Assembly (NCBI RefSeq): GCF_030269685.1
Contig: NZ_BSTT01000019.1
Location: forward strand, 1-64,000
Origin: Actinomycetospora sp. NBRC 106378
GTDB taxonomy: Bacteria > Actinomycetota > Actinomycetes > Mycobacteriales > Pseudonocardiaceae
Direction of reading: 5' to 3'
Length of the DNA: 64,000 nt
The number at the start of each line of letters is the position of its first letter. Position 1 is the stretch's first letter. Shown here in pieces: positions 7,606 to 15,162 of this stretch. The notes beneath the pieces were generated by a model that saw only the letters and a program-made list of their open reading frames with translations, was not told the origin of the DNA and searched no databases. A program made the translations under genes and the position numbers.

Positions 7606-8249
7606 GCGACGACCGACAGGAAGCGGATCGGGAGCTCGACCAGCTCGCGGGGGCCGTGCGCGCCCTCGCCGTCGAGCTGCAGCGCGTCACCCGGGTGCAT
7701 CGAGTACGAGGCGTCGCCGTGCCCGTAGACCATCGCGCCCTCGAGCATGAACAGCAGCTCGGTGCCGGGGTGCTGGAAGAGCGGGAACTCCTCGCTGCGC
7801 TCGGTGAGCGTCACGAGGTGGGCCTCCATGCGCTTGTGCGGGCCGCGCAGGGCGCCGAGGAGCGTGTAGTCGTGGCCGACCCGCGTGCCGCGCGCGACGA
7901 TCCGGGCGCCGCCGCCGGCCGGGGTGAACACGGCCTCGCGCGGACCCTCCGCGTCGCGGAACAGGGCGGTCACCGGCACGTCGAGGGCCGTCGCCAGCCG
8001 GGCCACCGTCGTGAGCGAGCAGGAGATCTGGGCGTGCTCGATCTTCGACAGCATCGCCTTCGACAGCCCGGTCCGCGCCGCCAGCTCCGACAGCGTCCAC
8101 CCGGCGTCGGCCCGCATGCGCCGCACCTGGGTGCCGATGGCGCGCTCGAGGCGACCCTCCCCGTCGTCGGGAACGTCGACCTCGCGGGCTGCGGGGCCCT
8201 CCTCGATGGTCGAGCTCCGCTGCGCTGCGTCTCCCGCGTCGAGCGTCAC
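7581..8249 (-). CDS. XRE-family regulator with C-terminal cupin domain
   Basis: 222 residues from GTG 8249, which overlaps the stop of the FAD oxidase gene in a GTGA quartet, implying translational coupling. An HTH of the lambda-Cro type lies at about residues 40-95 (MRADAGWTLSELAARTGLSKAMLSKIE compressed around positions 46-72), followed by a small-molecule-binding cupin with HPGTELLFMLEG and HPGDALQLDG. Such HTH-cupin proteins (for example PuuR-like) control catabolic operons in response to their substrate. As last gene of the amine-utilisation operon it is likely an autoregulator. Its first 14 residues are encoded by repeat family 4 (8209-8236). Confidence 0.88.
   Translation of the reverse strand: MTLDAGDAAQRSSTIEEGPAAREVDVPDDGEGRLERAIGTQVRRMRADAGWTLSELAARTGLSKAMLSKIEHAQISCSLTTVARLATALDVPVTALFRDAEGPREAVFTPAGGGARIVARGTRVGHDYTLLGALRGPHKRMEAHLVTLTERSEEFPLFQHPGTELLFMLEGAMVYGHGDASYSMHPGDALQLDGEGAHGPRELVELPIRFLSVVAYGDAATG
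8209..8236 (+). repeat. Dispersed 28-bp repeat, family 4 copy 1
   Basis: GTCGAGCTCCGCTGCGCTGC followed by GTCTCCCG. The same 28-mer recurs at 9448-9475, and near-identical copies at 18118-18145 (reverse), 49886-49913 and 55579-55606. Here it encodes GDAAQRSST in the N-terminus of the XRE-cupin protein. Confidence 0.8.
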
Positions 8250-9430
8250 CGCATCTGCCCCGCGCCGACGTAGGGGTGGGGGCTCGTGAGCAGGTCGCCC
8301 TCGGCGAAGCGGGAGAGCCGGAAGTCCGACGCGGGCGTCGCGGCGACGGAGCTCTCCCCGTCGACCACGAGGTCGGCCACCAGCCGCCCGACCTCCGGCG
8401 AGATCTTGAACCCGTGCCCGGAGAACCCGGCGGCCACGACGAGCCCGTCGAGGCCGTCCACGCGGGAGATGACCGGGTTGAAGTCCGGCGTCACGTCGTA
8501 GCACCCGGCGTAGGTGGAGGCGATCGAGGCGTCGACCAGCCCGGGGAAGCGCGTCCCCACCTTCTCGACGGCGGTGTCGAGGGCCTCCGGGGTCGCCTGG
8601 TTCGAGTACCGGTCGGGGTCGGCGGGCTCGAGCGTGGCGAGGTCGGAGTTGCCGACCAGCAGCTCAGCCGACACCCCCTCGTAGCGGACGTACTGCAGCG
8701 AGACGAGGTCGGAGAACACGGGCACCTCGCCGAGGTCCTGCCCGGGGTCGACCAGCACGAGCGCCTCGCGGTGCACCGTGATCGGCAGCTCGACCCCGTG
8801 TTCGGCGAGCAGCGGCACCGACCACGGGCCGGCCGCGAGCACCACGGCGTCGGCCTCGAGGACCTCGCCGTCGGAGCAGCGGACGCCCGTGACCCGCCCG
8901 TCCGTGACGACGAGCCCGGTCACCAGGGTGCCCTGGCGCAGGTGCGCCCCCGCCCGTCGGGCGGCACCGGCGAAGCCCTGGGCGGTGCGGTACGCGTCGC
9001 CGTAGCCCCCGCGCTCCTCCCACGCGAAGGCCGCGAACGGCTCCAGGTCGGCGACCGGCCAGAGCTTCGCGACCTCGGAGTGGTCGATGTCCTCGGTGCG
9101 CACGCCCACGGCGCGCTGGTCGGCCATCGAGGCGTGCAGCGCGGCGACGTTCTGCGGGCCGACGCCGACCACGTAGCCGATGCCGAAGAACCCGACGTCG
9201 GCGCCGAGCACGTCCTCGGCGTGCTCGAACGTCTCCAGCGACCGTGTCGCCATCGCGGCGAGCGAGGAGACGCCGTAGTGGCACCGGACGACGCCGGAGG
9301 ACTTCCCGGTGCCGCCGGAGCCGACGGTGGCGCGCTCCACGATCGTGACGTCGGTGATGCCGCGCCGGGTGAGCGCGTACGCGGCGGCGCAGCCCTCCAG
9401 GCCGCCTCCGACGACGATGACCTCAGGCAT
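8246..9430 (-). CDS. FAD-dependent amine oxidase/dehydrogenase (DAO family, SoxB/MgdA-like)
   Basis: 394 residues from ATG 9430 (MPEVIVVGGG); an ATG three codons upstream is an alternative. The dinucleotide-binding motif is VVGGGLEGCAAAYALTRRG and the DAO family C-terminal glycine motif is GLVVAAGFSGHGFKISP. The HREALVL and YYDVTPDFNPV segments match the sarcosine-oxidase beta type. It probably oxidises an N-substituted amino acid such as N-methylglutamate, made by the neighbouring synthase (inference from context). It overlaps the preceding glutamate-synthase-like gene by 8 bp. Alpha, gamma and delta subunits of heterotetrameric sarcosine oxidase are not present in the cluster. Confidence 0.87.
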   Translation of the reverse strand: MPEVIVVGGGLEGCAAAYALTRRGITDVTIVERATVGSGGTGKSSGVVRCHYGVSSLAAMATRSLETFEHAEDVLGADVGFFGIGYVVGVGPQNVAALHASMADQRAVGVRTEDIDHSEVAKLWPVADLEPFAAFAWEERGGYGDAYRTAQGFAGAARRAGAHLRQGTLVTGLVVTDGRVTGVRCSDGEVLEADAVVLAAGPWSVPLLAEHGVELPITVHREALVLVDPGQDLGEVPVFSDLVSLQYVRYEGVSAELLVGNSDLATLEPADPDRYSNQATPEALDTAVEKVGTRFPGLVDASIASTYAGCYDVTPDFNPVISRVDGLDGLVVAAGFSGHGFKISPEVGRLVADLVVDGESSVAATPASDFRLSRFAEGDLLTSPHPYVGAGQMR

Positions 9431-10769
9431 GGTGTCCACTTCCTCGGGTCGAGCTCCGCTGCGCTGCGTCTCCCGTTCCCGGAATCCAGTCGGTGCCCGC
9501 CAGGGGTACCCGGGCCATCGCCGCCGCCTCGACGGTCAGGGCGACGAGGTCCTCGGGCTCCAGGTGGCGCAGGTGCGCCTTGCCGCAGGCGCGGGCGATG
9601 GTCTGCGCCTCCATCGTCAGGACCCGCAGGTAGTTGGCGAGGCGGCGCCCGCCCTCGACCGGGTCGAGGCGGGCCGCCAGCTCCGGGTCCTGCGTGGTGA
9701 TGCCGGCCGGGTCGCGGCCGTCCTGGAAGTCGTCGTAGGAACCGGCGGCGGAGCCCAGCGCCTCGTACTCCGCGGCGTAGCGCGGGGAGTTGTCGCCGAG
9801 GGCGATGAGGGCGGCCGTGCCGATCGCCACCGCGTCCGCACCGAGGGCCATGGCCTTCGCGACGTCGGCGCCCGAGCGGATGCCGCCGGACACGATCAGC
9901 TGGACGCCGTGCCGGTGCAGGCCCAGCTCCTGCAGGGCCCGCGCCGCCTGCGGGATCGCGGCGAGGGTGGGGATGCCGACGTGCTCGATGAACACGTCCT
10001 GCGTGGCGGCGGTGCCGCCCTGCATGCCGTCCACGACGACGACGTCCGCGCCGGCGGCGACCGCGAGCTTGACGTCGTAGTAGGTGCGGGTGGCGCCGAC
10101 CTTGACGTAGACCGGCTTCTCCCAGTCGGTGATCTCGCGCAGTTCGAGGATCTTGATCGCGAGGTCGTCCGGCCCCGTCCAGTCCGGGTGGCGACAGGCG
10201 CTGCGCTGGTCGATGCCGGCGGGCAGCGTGCGCATCCCGGCGACCCGGTCGGAGATCTTCTGGCCGAGCAGCATCCCGCCGCCGCCGGGCTTCGCGCCCT
10301 GCCCGAGGACGACCTCGATGGCGTCGGCCTTGCGCAGGTCGGCGGGGTTCATGCCGTAGCGCGACGGCAGGTACTGGTAGACGAGGTGCTTGGACTCGCC
10401 CCGCTCCTCGGGGGTCATGCCGCCGTCGCCCGTCGTCGTGCTGGTGCCGACCTCCGAGGCGCCGCGCCCGAGTGCCTCCTTGGCCTGCGCGGACAGGGCG
10501 CCGAAGCTCATCCCGGCGATCGTCACCGGGGTCTGCAGGTGGAGCGGGTAGCGCGCGTTGCGGTCGCCGAGGACGACGTCGGTGTCGCAGCGCTCGCGGT
10601 AGCCCTCGAGCGGGTAGCGGGACATGGAGGCGCCGAGGAAGAGCAGGTCGTCGAAGTGCGGGACGGCGCGCTTGGCGCCCCAGCCGCGGATGTCGTACAC
10701 CCCGGTCTCGGCGGCGCGCTGGATCTCGGCGATGACGTCGCGGCCGAACGTGGCGGATTCTCTGGGCAT
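9423..10769 (-). CDS. mgsC: FMN-binding glutamate synthase-like subunit (MgsC/GlxD type)
   Basis: 448 residues from ATG 10769. It matches the FMN-binding central domain of GltB: MSFGALSAQAKEAL, TGDGGMTPEER, GQGAKPGGGG, KVGATRTYYDVKLAVAAGAD, VDGMQGGTAA and SGGIRSGADVAKAMALGADAV (two motifs that line the FMN and iron-sulfur site). In methylotrophs this subunit joins a glutaminase and a domain-3 protein to make N-methylglutamate synthase. The last residues (GDAAQRSSTRGSGHHA) come from a family 4 repeat rather than from the ancestral C-terminus. The start codon overlaps the stop of mgsB by one base. Confidence 0.85.
   Translation of the reverse strand: MPRESATFGRDVIAEIQRAAETGVYDIRGWGAKRAVPHFDDLLFLGASMSRYPLEGYRERCDTDVVLGDRNARYPLHLQTPVTIAGMSFGALSAQAKEALGRGASEVGTSTTTGDGGMTPEERGESKHLVYQYLPSRYGMNPADLRKADAIEVVLGQGAKPGGGGMLLGQKISDRVAGMRTLPAGIDQRSACRHPDWTGPDDLAIKILELREITDWEKPVYVKVGATRTYYDVKLAVAAGADVVVVDGMQGGTAATQDVFIEHVGIPTLAAIPQAARALQELGLHRHGVQLIVSGGIRSGADVAKAMALGADAVAIGTAALIALGDNSPRYAAEYEALGSAAGSYDDFQDGRDPAGITTQDPELAARLDPVEGGRRLANYLRVLTMEAQTIARACGKAHLRHLEPEDLVALTVEAAAMARVPLAGTDWIPGTGDAAQRSSTRGSGHHA
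9448..9475 (+). repeat. Dispersed 28-bp repeat, family 4 copy 2
   Basis: Identical over 28 bp to the copy at 8209-8236, 1.2 kb away. It forms the 3' end of the mgsC-like gene just upstream of the FAD oxidase start. Confidence 0.8.
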
Positions 10770-11443
10770 CAGTAGCGGCCCTGCCCGGGCTGGAAGTGGT
10801 AGAGCTGCCGGGCGGAGCCGTAACGGCGGAAGTCGGCGACGTCGTGGTCCAGCCCCGCGGCGGCCAGCAGTTCGGCCAGCTCCGCGCGGTGCTCGTCGCG
10901 CAGCTCCTTCTCGACGCAGTCCGCGCCGAGCTCGCCGACGCGGCCGCGGACGTAGAGCCGGGCCTCGTAGATCGAGTCGCCGAGCCCGTCGCCCGCGTCG
11001 CCGCACACGACCATCCGCCCGGCCTGCGCCATGAACGCGCTCATCGGGCCGACGGACCCGCCGACGACGATGTCCACGCCCTTCATCGAGATGCCGCACC
11101 GCATGGAGGCGGAGCCCTCGATGACGAGCAGCCCGCCGTGCGCGGTGGCCCCGGCCGACTGGGAGGCGTCCCCGGCGATCCGGACCGTCCCCGACATCAT
11201 GTTCTCGGCCAGCCCGGTCCCGGCGTTGCCGTGGACGGTGACCGTGCCGCCGTCGTTCATGCCGGCGCAGTAGTAGCCGACGTGCCCGCGGACCTCGACC
11301 GCGATCCCGCTGTCGATCCCGGCGGCCACCGCGTGGGCGCCGTCGGGGTGGAGCACCTCGTAGCTCTTGACGCTCGGGTCGTGGAGCTCGGCGTTGAGGG
11401 CGCGGACCGTGGTGTTCGCCAGGTCGAAGCTCAGCGACTCCAT
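10769..11443 (-). CDS. mgsB: Glutamate synthase domain-3-like subunit (MgsB/GlxC type)
   Basis: 224 residues from ATG 11443. Residues about 40-170 form the right-handed beta-helix of the GXGXG domain, with repeated glycine turns such as GHVGYYCAGMNDGG, GNAGTGLAENMMSG, GDASQSAGATAHGG and GGSVGPMSAFMAQAG. In GltB this domain packs against the FMN barrel and shapes the ammonia tunnel. The gene sits between the amidotransferase and FMN subunits, overlapping the first by 13 bp and the second by 1 bp, the same order as mgsABC. Confidence 0.85.
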   Translation of the reverse strand: MESLSFDLANTTVRALNAELHDPSVKSYEVLHPDGAHAVAAGIDSGIAVEVRGHVGYYCAGMNDGGTVTVHGNAGTGLAENMMSGTVRIAGDASQSAGATAHGGLLVIEGSASMRCGISMKGVDIVVGGSVGPMSAFMAQAGRMVVCGDAGDGLGDSIYEARLYVRGRVGELGADCVEKELRDEHRAELAELLAAAGLDHDVADFRRYGSARQLYHFQPGQGRY

Positions 11444-12300
11444 GCGTAGACCCTCCCGGGCTCCGGCTCGTAGAGGCGGGCGTGCTCGATGCCGGGCAGC
11501 GGCGCGAGCGCGCGGAACTCCGACGCCATCGCCACCCACGCGTCGGTCTCGGCGATCACCGCGGGCTTGCAGGCGATCGGGTCGCGGACCACGGCGAACC
11601 CGTCCGCGCTGGTCACGAGCAGCGTGTAGAAGCCGTCGAAGGTCTCGCGCAGGGCCAGCAGGGCCTTCTCCAGGTCCTCGCCCTGCGCGAGCCGGGAGGC
11701 GACGAACCGGGCGCCGACCTCGGAGTCGTTCTCCGAGTCGAACACGACGCCCTGGCGGACGAGCTCGCGGCGGATCGAGGCGTGGTTGGAGAACGAGCCG
11801 TTGTGCACCAGGCACTGGTCGGGACCGACCGAGAACGGGTGGCAGCCCTCCGGCGTCACCGCGGACTCGGTCGCCATCCGGGTGTGGGCGAGGCCCTGCC
11901 AGCCGACCGCGTCGGCCAGGCCGTAGGTCGTGGCGAGGTCCCGCGGGTGGCCGACGCCCTTGTAGACGGTGAGGTCGTGGCCGGACCCGACCACCCTCGC
12001 CGTCGGGAAGAGGGCCTTCACCCGGGCGACGAGGTCCTCGGGGGAGACGGGCGCGGCGACGATCGCGGTGTCGCCCGCGGTGCTCACGTGCGCGTCGAGG
12101 GCGCTCGTGTCCGCGCCGGGCGGCAGGAGGACGGACACGGCGGCGTGACCCGCGGGGACGCGGCGCCGGTCGCCGTACACCGCCACGCCCGCCGAGTCGG
12201 GGCCGCGTTCGACGACCCCGCACAACATCGACTCCAGCAGGCGCCCGAGCTGCGGGTGCAGCCCCGGGTCGCGCAGGTGGAGCCCGACGATCCCGCACAT
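11431..12300 (-). CDS. mgsA: Class II glutamine amidotransferase subunit (MgsA/GlxB type)
   Basis: 289 residues from ATG 12300. The start MCGIVGLHL exposes the N-terminal nucleophile Cys2 after Met removal. ERGPDSAGVAVYG, HTRMATES, HPFSVGPDQCLVHNGSFSNH and NDSEVGARF are the class II glutaminase motifs. It would release ammonia from glutamine or from a gamma-glutamyl-amide. Eight bases separate it from the upstream glutamine-synthetase-like gene, with which it is probably co-transcribed. It lacks any C-terminal synthase domain, so it must act with the two following subunits. Confidence 0.87.
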   Translation of the reverse strand: MCGIVGLHLRDPGLHPQLGRLLESMLCGVVERGPDSAGVAVYGDRRRVPAGHAAVSVLLPPGADTSALDAHVSTAGDTAIVAAPVSPEDLVARVKALFPTARVVGSGHDLTVYKGVGHPRDLATTYGLADAVGWQGLAHTRMATESAVTPEGCHPFSVGPDQCLVHNGSFSNHASIRRELVRQGVVFDSENDSEVGARFVASRLAQGEDLEKALLALRETFDGFYTLLVTSADGFAVVRDPIACKPAVIAETDAWVAMASEFRALAPLPGIEHARLYEPEPGRVYAWSR

Positions 12301-12308
12301 GGATTCTC

Positions 12309-13649
12309 CTAGAAGGCCGTGAGGTAGCGGTCGTGCTCCCAGGAGCCGACGGTGCCGTGCCAGTCGAGGAACTCCGCGCGCTTGAGGTCGGCGAAGTAGT
12401 CCGCCACGCCCGGTCCGGCGGCGTCGAGGGCCGTCCCGACGACGGGGTCGGCCTGGAGGGCCTCCACCGCGTGCAGCAGCGTCGGGGGCAGCTCGGGCCG
12501 GTCCTCGGCGCTGTCGGGCTCGAGGCCCCGGTCGATGCCGTCGAGACCGGCGGCCAGGGCGACGGCGAGCGCGAGGTAGGGGTTGGCCGCGCCGTCGCCG
12601 CCGCGCAGCTCGACCCGGTGGCCGTCGGGGACGCGGACGAGGTGGGTGCGGTCGTTGCCGCCCCAGGTCGCGCGGCGGGGCGACCAGGTGGCGCCGGAGC
12701 GGGTCGAGGTGGCGCCGGTGCGCTTGTAGGAGTTCACCGTCGGCGCCAGGACCGCCTGCATCCCGGGCGCGTGCTCGAGCAGCCCGGCGAGGAAGCGGTA
12801 GGCGAGGTCGGAGAGGCCGTGGCCCCGGCCGTCGGCGTCGTCGGGGAAGCGGGAGGACCCGTCGGACCAGAGGCTCAGGTGCAGGTGCATCCCGGAGCCG
12901 GTGCGGTCGGCGAACGGCTTGGGCATGAAGGTCGCCGTCATCCCGCGCTGTTCGGCGAGCATGGAGATCAGGTACCGGGCGGTGATCACGCGGTCGGCCG
13001 TGGTGAGCGCGTCGGCGTAGGCGAAGTTCTGCTCGAACTGGCCGTTCGCGTCCTCGTGGTCGTTCGCGTAGTTGCCCCAGCCGAGGGCGTTCATCGCGGT
13101 GGAGACGGCCGTGAGGTGGTCGTACATCCGGGTCAGCCCGCGGGCGTCATAGCAGGGGCGGATGCCGTCGTCGAGGGTGTCGGCGGGGCGGAGCGTGCCC
13201 TGCTCGTCGCGCGTGACCAGGAAGTACTCCACCTCGGCGCCGGCCATCAGCTCGAGCCCGGCGGCCTTCGCGAGCATCGCCTTGAGCAGGACCCGCGGGG
13301 CGTACGGCCAGGGGCGGCCCTCGACGTGCGGGTCGCAGTGGACGAGGGCGAGGCCCTCGCGGATCCAGGGCAGCGGGGTGTAGCTGGCGACGTCGGGGAT
13401 CGCGATGAGGTCCGGATCGCACGGCTGCTGCCCGATCGCGCCGACCGCGTAACCGGCGAACCCGACGCCGGAGTGCTCCAGCTCGTCGGCGCTCTCGACG
13501 GGGACGAGCTTCGCGCAGGGCTTGCCGGTGAGGTCGACGAACAGGGCGAGGAGGAACCGGACGCGGTCCGCCCGGGCCCGGTCCGCGAGGCTCGCCGGGG
13601 CGCCCAGGTCGGCGGGGGACCCGTCGGTCCGGGGCTCGGTGACGGTCAT
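12309..13649 (-). CDS. gmaS: GMAS-type glutamine synthetase homologue (gamma-glutamylamide synthetase)
   Basis: 446 residues from ATG 13649 with GGAG eight bases upstream. Motifs are those of the type III/GlnT-like glutamine synthetases: AEVEYFLV (metal ligands), NYANDHEDANGQFEQNF, TATFMPKPFADRTGSGMHLHLSLW and the catalytic loop near FRVPDGHRVELRGGDGAANPYLA. Leading a cluster with mgsABC-like subunits, the closest model is GmaS, which joins glutamate to methylamine using ATP. Ethanolamine, isopropylamine or other small amines are equally possible substrates. A dyad at 13681-13701 lies upstream and is a candidate operator. Confidence 0.83.
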   Translation of the reverse strand: MTVTEPRTDGSPADLGAPASLADRARADRVRFLLALFVDLTGKPCAKLVPVESADELEHSGVGFAGYAVGAIGQQPCDPDLIAIPDVASYTPLPWIREGLALVHCDPHVEGRPWPYAPRVLLKAMLAKAAGLELMAGAEVEYFLVTRDEQGTLRPADTLDDGIRPCYDARGLTRMYDHLTAVSTAMNALGWGNYANDHEDANGQFEQNFAYADALTTADRVITARYLISMLAEQRGMTATFMPKPFADRTGSGMHLHLSLWSDGSSRFPDDADGRGHGLSDLAYRFLAGLLEHAPGMQAVLAPTVNSYKRTGATSTRSGATWSPRRATWGGNDRTHLVRVPDGHRVELRGGDGAANPYLALAVALAAGLDGIDRGLEPDSAEDRPELPPTLLHAVEALQADPVVGTALDAAGPGVADYFADLKRAEFLDWHGTVGSWEHDRYLTAF

Positions 13650-13680
13650 GGGGGCTCCTCGGCGGATCGACGATCTCTCG

Positions 13681-13701
13681 CTGAGAAACAGCGTCTCTCA
13701 G
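13681..13701. promoter_or_regulatory. Imperfect dyad upstream of the amine-utilisation operon
   Basis: CTGAGAAACA, one base, then CGTCTCTCAG: the ten-base arms match at eight positions, 32-52 bases before the gmaS ATG. The operon ends with an XRE-cupin regulator gene, so this is the natural candidate for its operator. The remaining spacer to 13863 has no gene. Confidence 0.5.
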
Positions 13702-13863
13702 TAGGAGACCATCGTGGTTGCCGGAATGTAAAGCCCACGCCGTCGCCGCGGCGAGCCGCGGCGCCCGCCGTTCGCGAGGGTCACGTAGGGCAGGTTCGGG
13801 CGGCCGCGGCCCTGCCTGGTGTGCACCTCGCGGCGCGCCGCGGCGCCCGCCCGACGATGCGGC

Positions 13864-13903
13864 GTCCCTGCCACTGGATGACAGCAACGACGCTTTCCTG
13901 CCA
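13864..13903 (+). repeat. Dispersed 40-bp repeat, family 1 copy B
   Basis: Begins TCCCTGCCACTGGATGACAG and ends GACGCTTTCCTGCCAC, like the copies at 1481 and 59423. It starts about 20 bp downstream of the coiled-coil gene stop codon, where it could act as part of a terminator. Confidence 0.78.
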
Positions 13904-13922
13904 CGCAGGGCAGGGGCGGGGC

Positions 13923-14954
13923 CTACGTCGAGGTGGTCTCGTAGTCCCGGCGGGCCGTGTGGTTGTCGGCGGCGACGGCCGGCGTCGGGACCGGGGTGGT
14001 CGCGTCGTCCGGCGTCTCGTCCGGGAACGCATCGAGGCTGGGCAGGTCGTCGAGGGCCTCGCGCAGGGTGGCGAGCTGGTTCGTCACGCGGGCGCGCAGG
14101 CGACGGATCTCCGCCACCTCGCCGTCGGCCTCGCGCAGCCGGCGACGGGCCTCCTCGGAGGCGTCGCGCAGCTGCTTCTCCGCGCGGGAGCGGGCGTCGG
14201 CCTCGGAGCGGGCGAGCACGCGCATCGACTCGGTGCGCCGGGAGGCCATCGCGATCTCGAAGTCCTCCTCGACCTGCGCGCGGCGGGCCCGGGACTCCTC
14301 GTCGAGCCGGCGGCGCTCGTTCTCGGCCTCGGTACGGATGCGGGCGGCGTCGGCGCGGGCGGAGTCCATGAGCGCGCGGTGCTCGTCCTCCATCTCCGTG
14401 CGGCGCCGGTCGTTGTCGGCGAGCCCGGCGTCGTGGCGGGTGCGCGTCTCGGCCGCGACCGCCTCGGCGGCCTCCTGGGTCTCCTGCGCCTGACGTCGGG
14501 CCTCGTCGGTGGTGTTCCGCGCGTACTCGTCGGCGTCGGTGATCGTGCGGGTGGCCTGCTCCTCGGCCTCCGCGATCGTCCGCTCGGCCCGCTGCTCGGC
14601 GTCCTCGCGCGTGCGGCGCGCGGCCTGCTCGGCGGACGAGCGCATCTCGCGCGCCTCGTCCTGCGCCAGGCGGAGCATCCGCTGCAGCCGCTCGGACAGG
14701 CCCTCCATCGAGTCCGGCGGCGCGGCCAGGCGGTCGATCTGGGCGCGCAGCTCCTCGACGTGCGCCCGCGTCCGGTCCAACGCGCGGGCGAGCTCGGAGG
14801 CCTGCGCCACCGCGGCGTCACGGTCCGCGGTGAGGATGCGCAGGTCGGCCTCCACGCGGTCCAGGTGTTCCTCCACCTGGCCGCGGTCGTAGCCCCGACG
14901 CACGACGTCGAAGCCGGTGCCCAGAGGCAGCAGATCACGGTCTCCCGACGGCAT
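13923..14954 (-). CDS. DivIVA/Wag31-like coiled-coil protein
   Basis: 343 residues from ATG 14954. The N-terminus carries FDVVRRGYDRGQVEEHLDRVE (residues about 15-35, split here as FDVVRRGYD and RGQVEEHLD), the membrane-binding-type motif of DivIVA proteins. Residues 40-290 form an almost uninterrupted, Ala/Glu/Arg-rich coiled coil, and the last 45 are acidic and disordered. It resembles actinobacterial DivIVA-domain proteins that organise polar or septal cell-wall growth, but it is not Wag31 itself by context (no ftsZ or sep genes nearby). It stands alone, with no operon partner. Confidence 0.82.
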   Translation of the reverse strand: MPSGDRDLLPLGTGFDVVRRGYDRGQVEEHLDRVEADLRILTADRDAAVAQASELARALDRTRAHVEELRAQIDRLAAPPDSMEGLSERLQRMLRLAQDEAREMRSSAEQAARRTREDAEQRAERTIAEAEEQATRTITDADEYARNTTDEARRQAQETQEAAEAVAAETRTRHDAGLADNDRRRTEMEDEHRALMDSARADAARIRTEAENERRRLDEESRARRAQVEEDFEIAMASRRTESMRVLARSEADARSRAEKQLRDASEEARRRLREADGEVAEIRRLRARVTNQLATLREALDDLPSLDAFPDETPDDATTPVPTPAVAADNHTARRDYETTST

Positions 14955-15067
14955 CTGCCCAGGTTACTAGGGCTGTGCGCGACACGGCCACGGTCGGGTG
15001 ACGGACACGCCGCGCCCGCCCGGATCGGTACCGGTCACACGGTCGGGTGAGTCCCGTCACCTGCACC

Positions 15068-15145
15068 GACGCGTCGTCGGGAAAGGCCGCCAGAAACGCA
15101 CGAACGGCACTTTCGCGCACCGAGAAGCTGCGAAAGTGCCGTTCG
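15068..15145. repeat. Hairpin repeat family 3, copy 1 (terminator-like)
   Basis: CGAACGGCACTTTCGC (15101-15116) pairs perfectly with GCGAAAGTGCCGTTCG (15130-15145) across a 13-base loop. A leader containing GTCGTCGGGAAAGGCC precedes it. A second copy with the same leader and the same loop length is at 38598-38667, where T-A pairs in the stem are replaced by C-G. It lies 18 bp past the ccrA stop codon. Confidence 0.85.
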
Positions 15146-15162
15146 CGTCGAACCGGTGGGGA

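Noticed and set aside
9423..11099. Extended 558-residue reading of the FMN subunit starting at 11099
   Set aside because: The extra N-terminal part is Arg-rich shadow translation of mgsB. The ATG at 10769 overlaps the mgsB stop codon and begins the family sequence.
13720..13745. A -35-like TTTACA element (minus strand) for the gmaS promoter
   Set aside because: No matching -10 element at usual spacing could be found, so it is not reported as a promoter.
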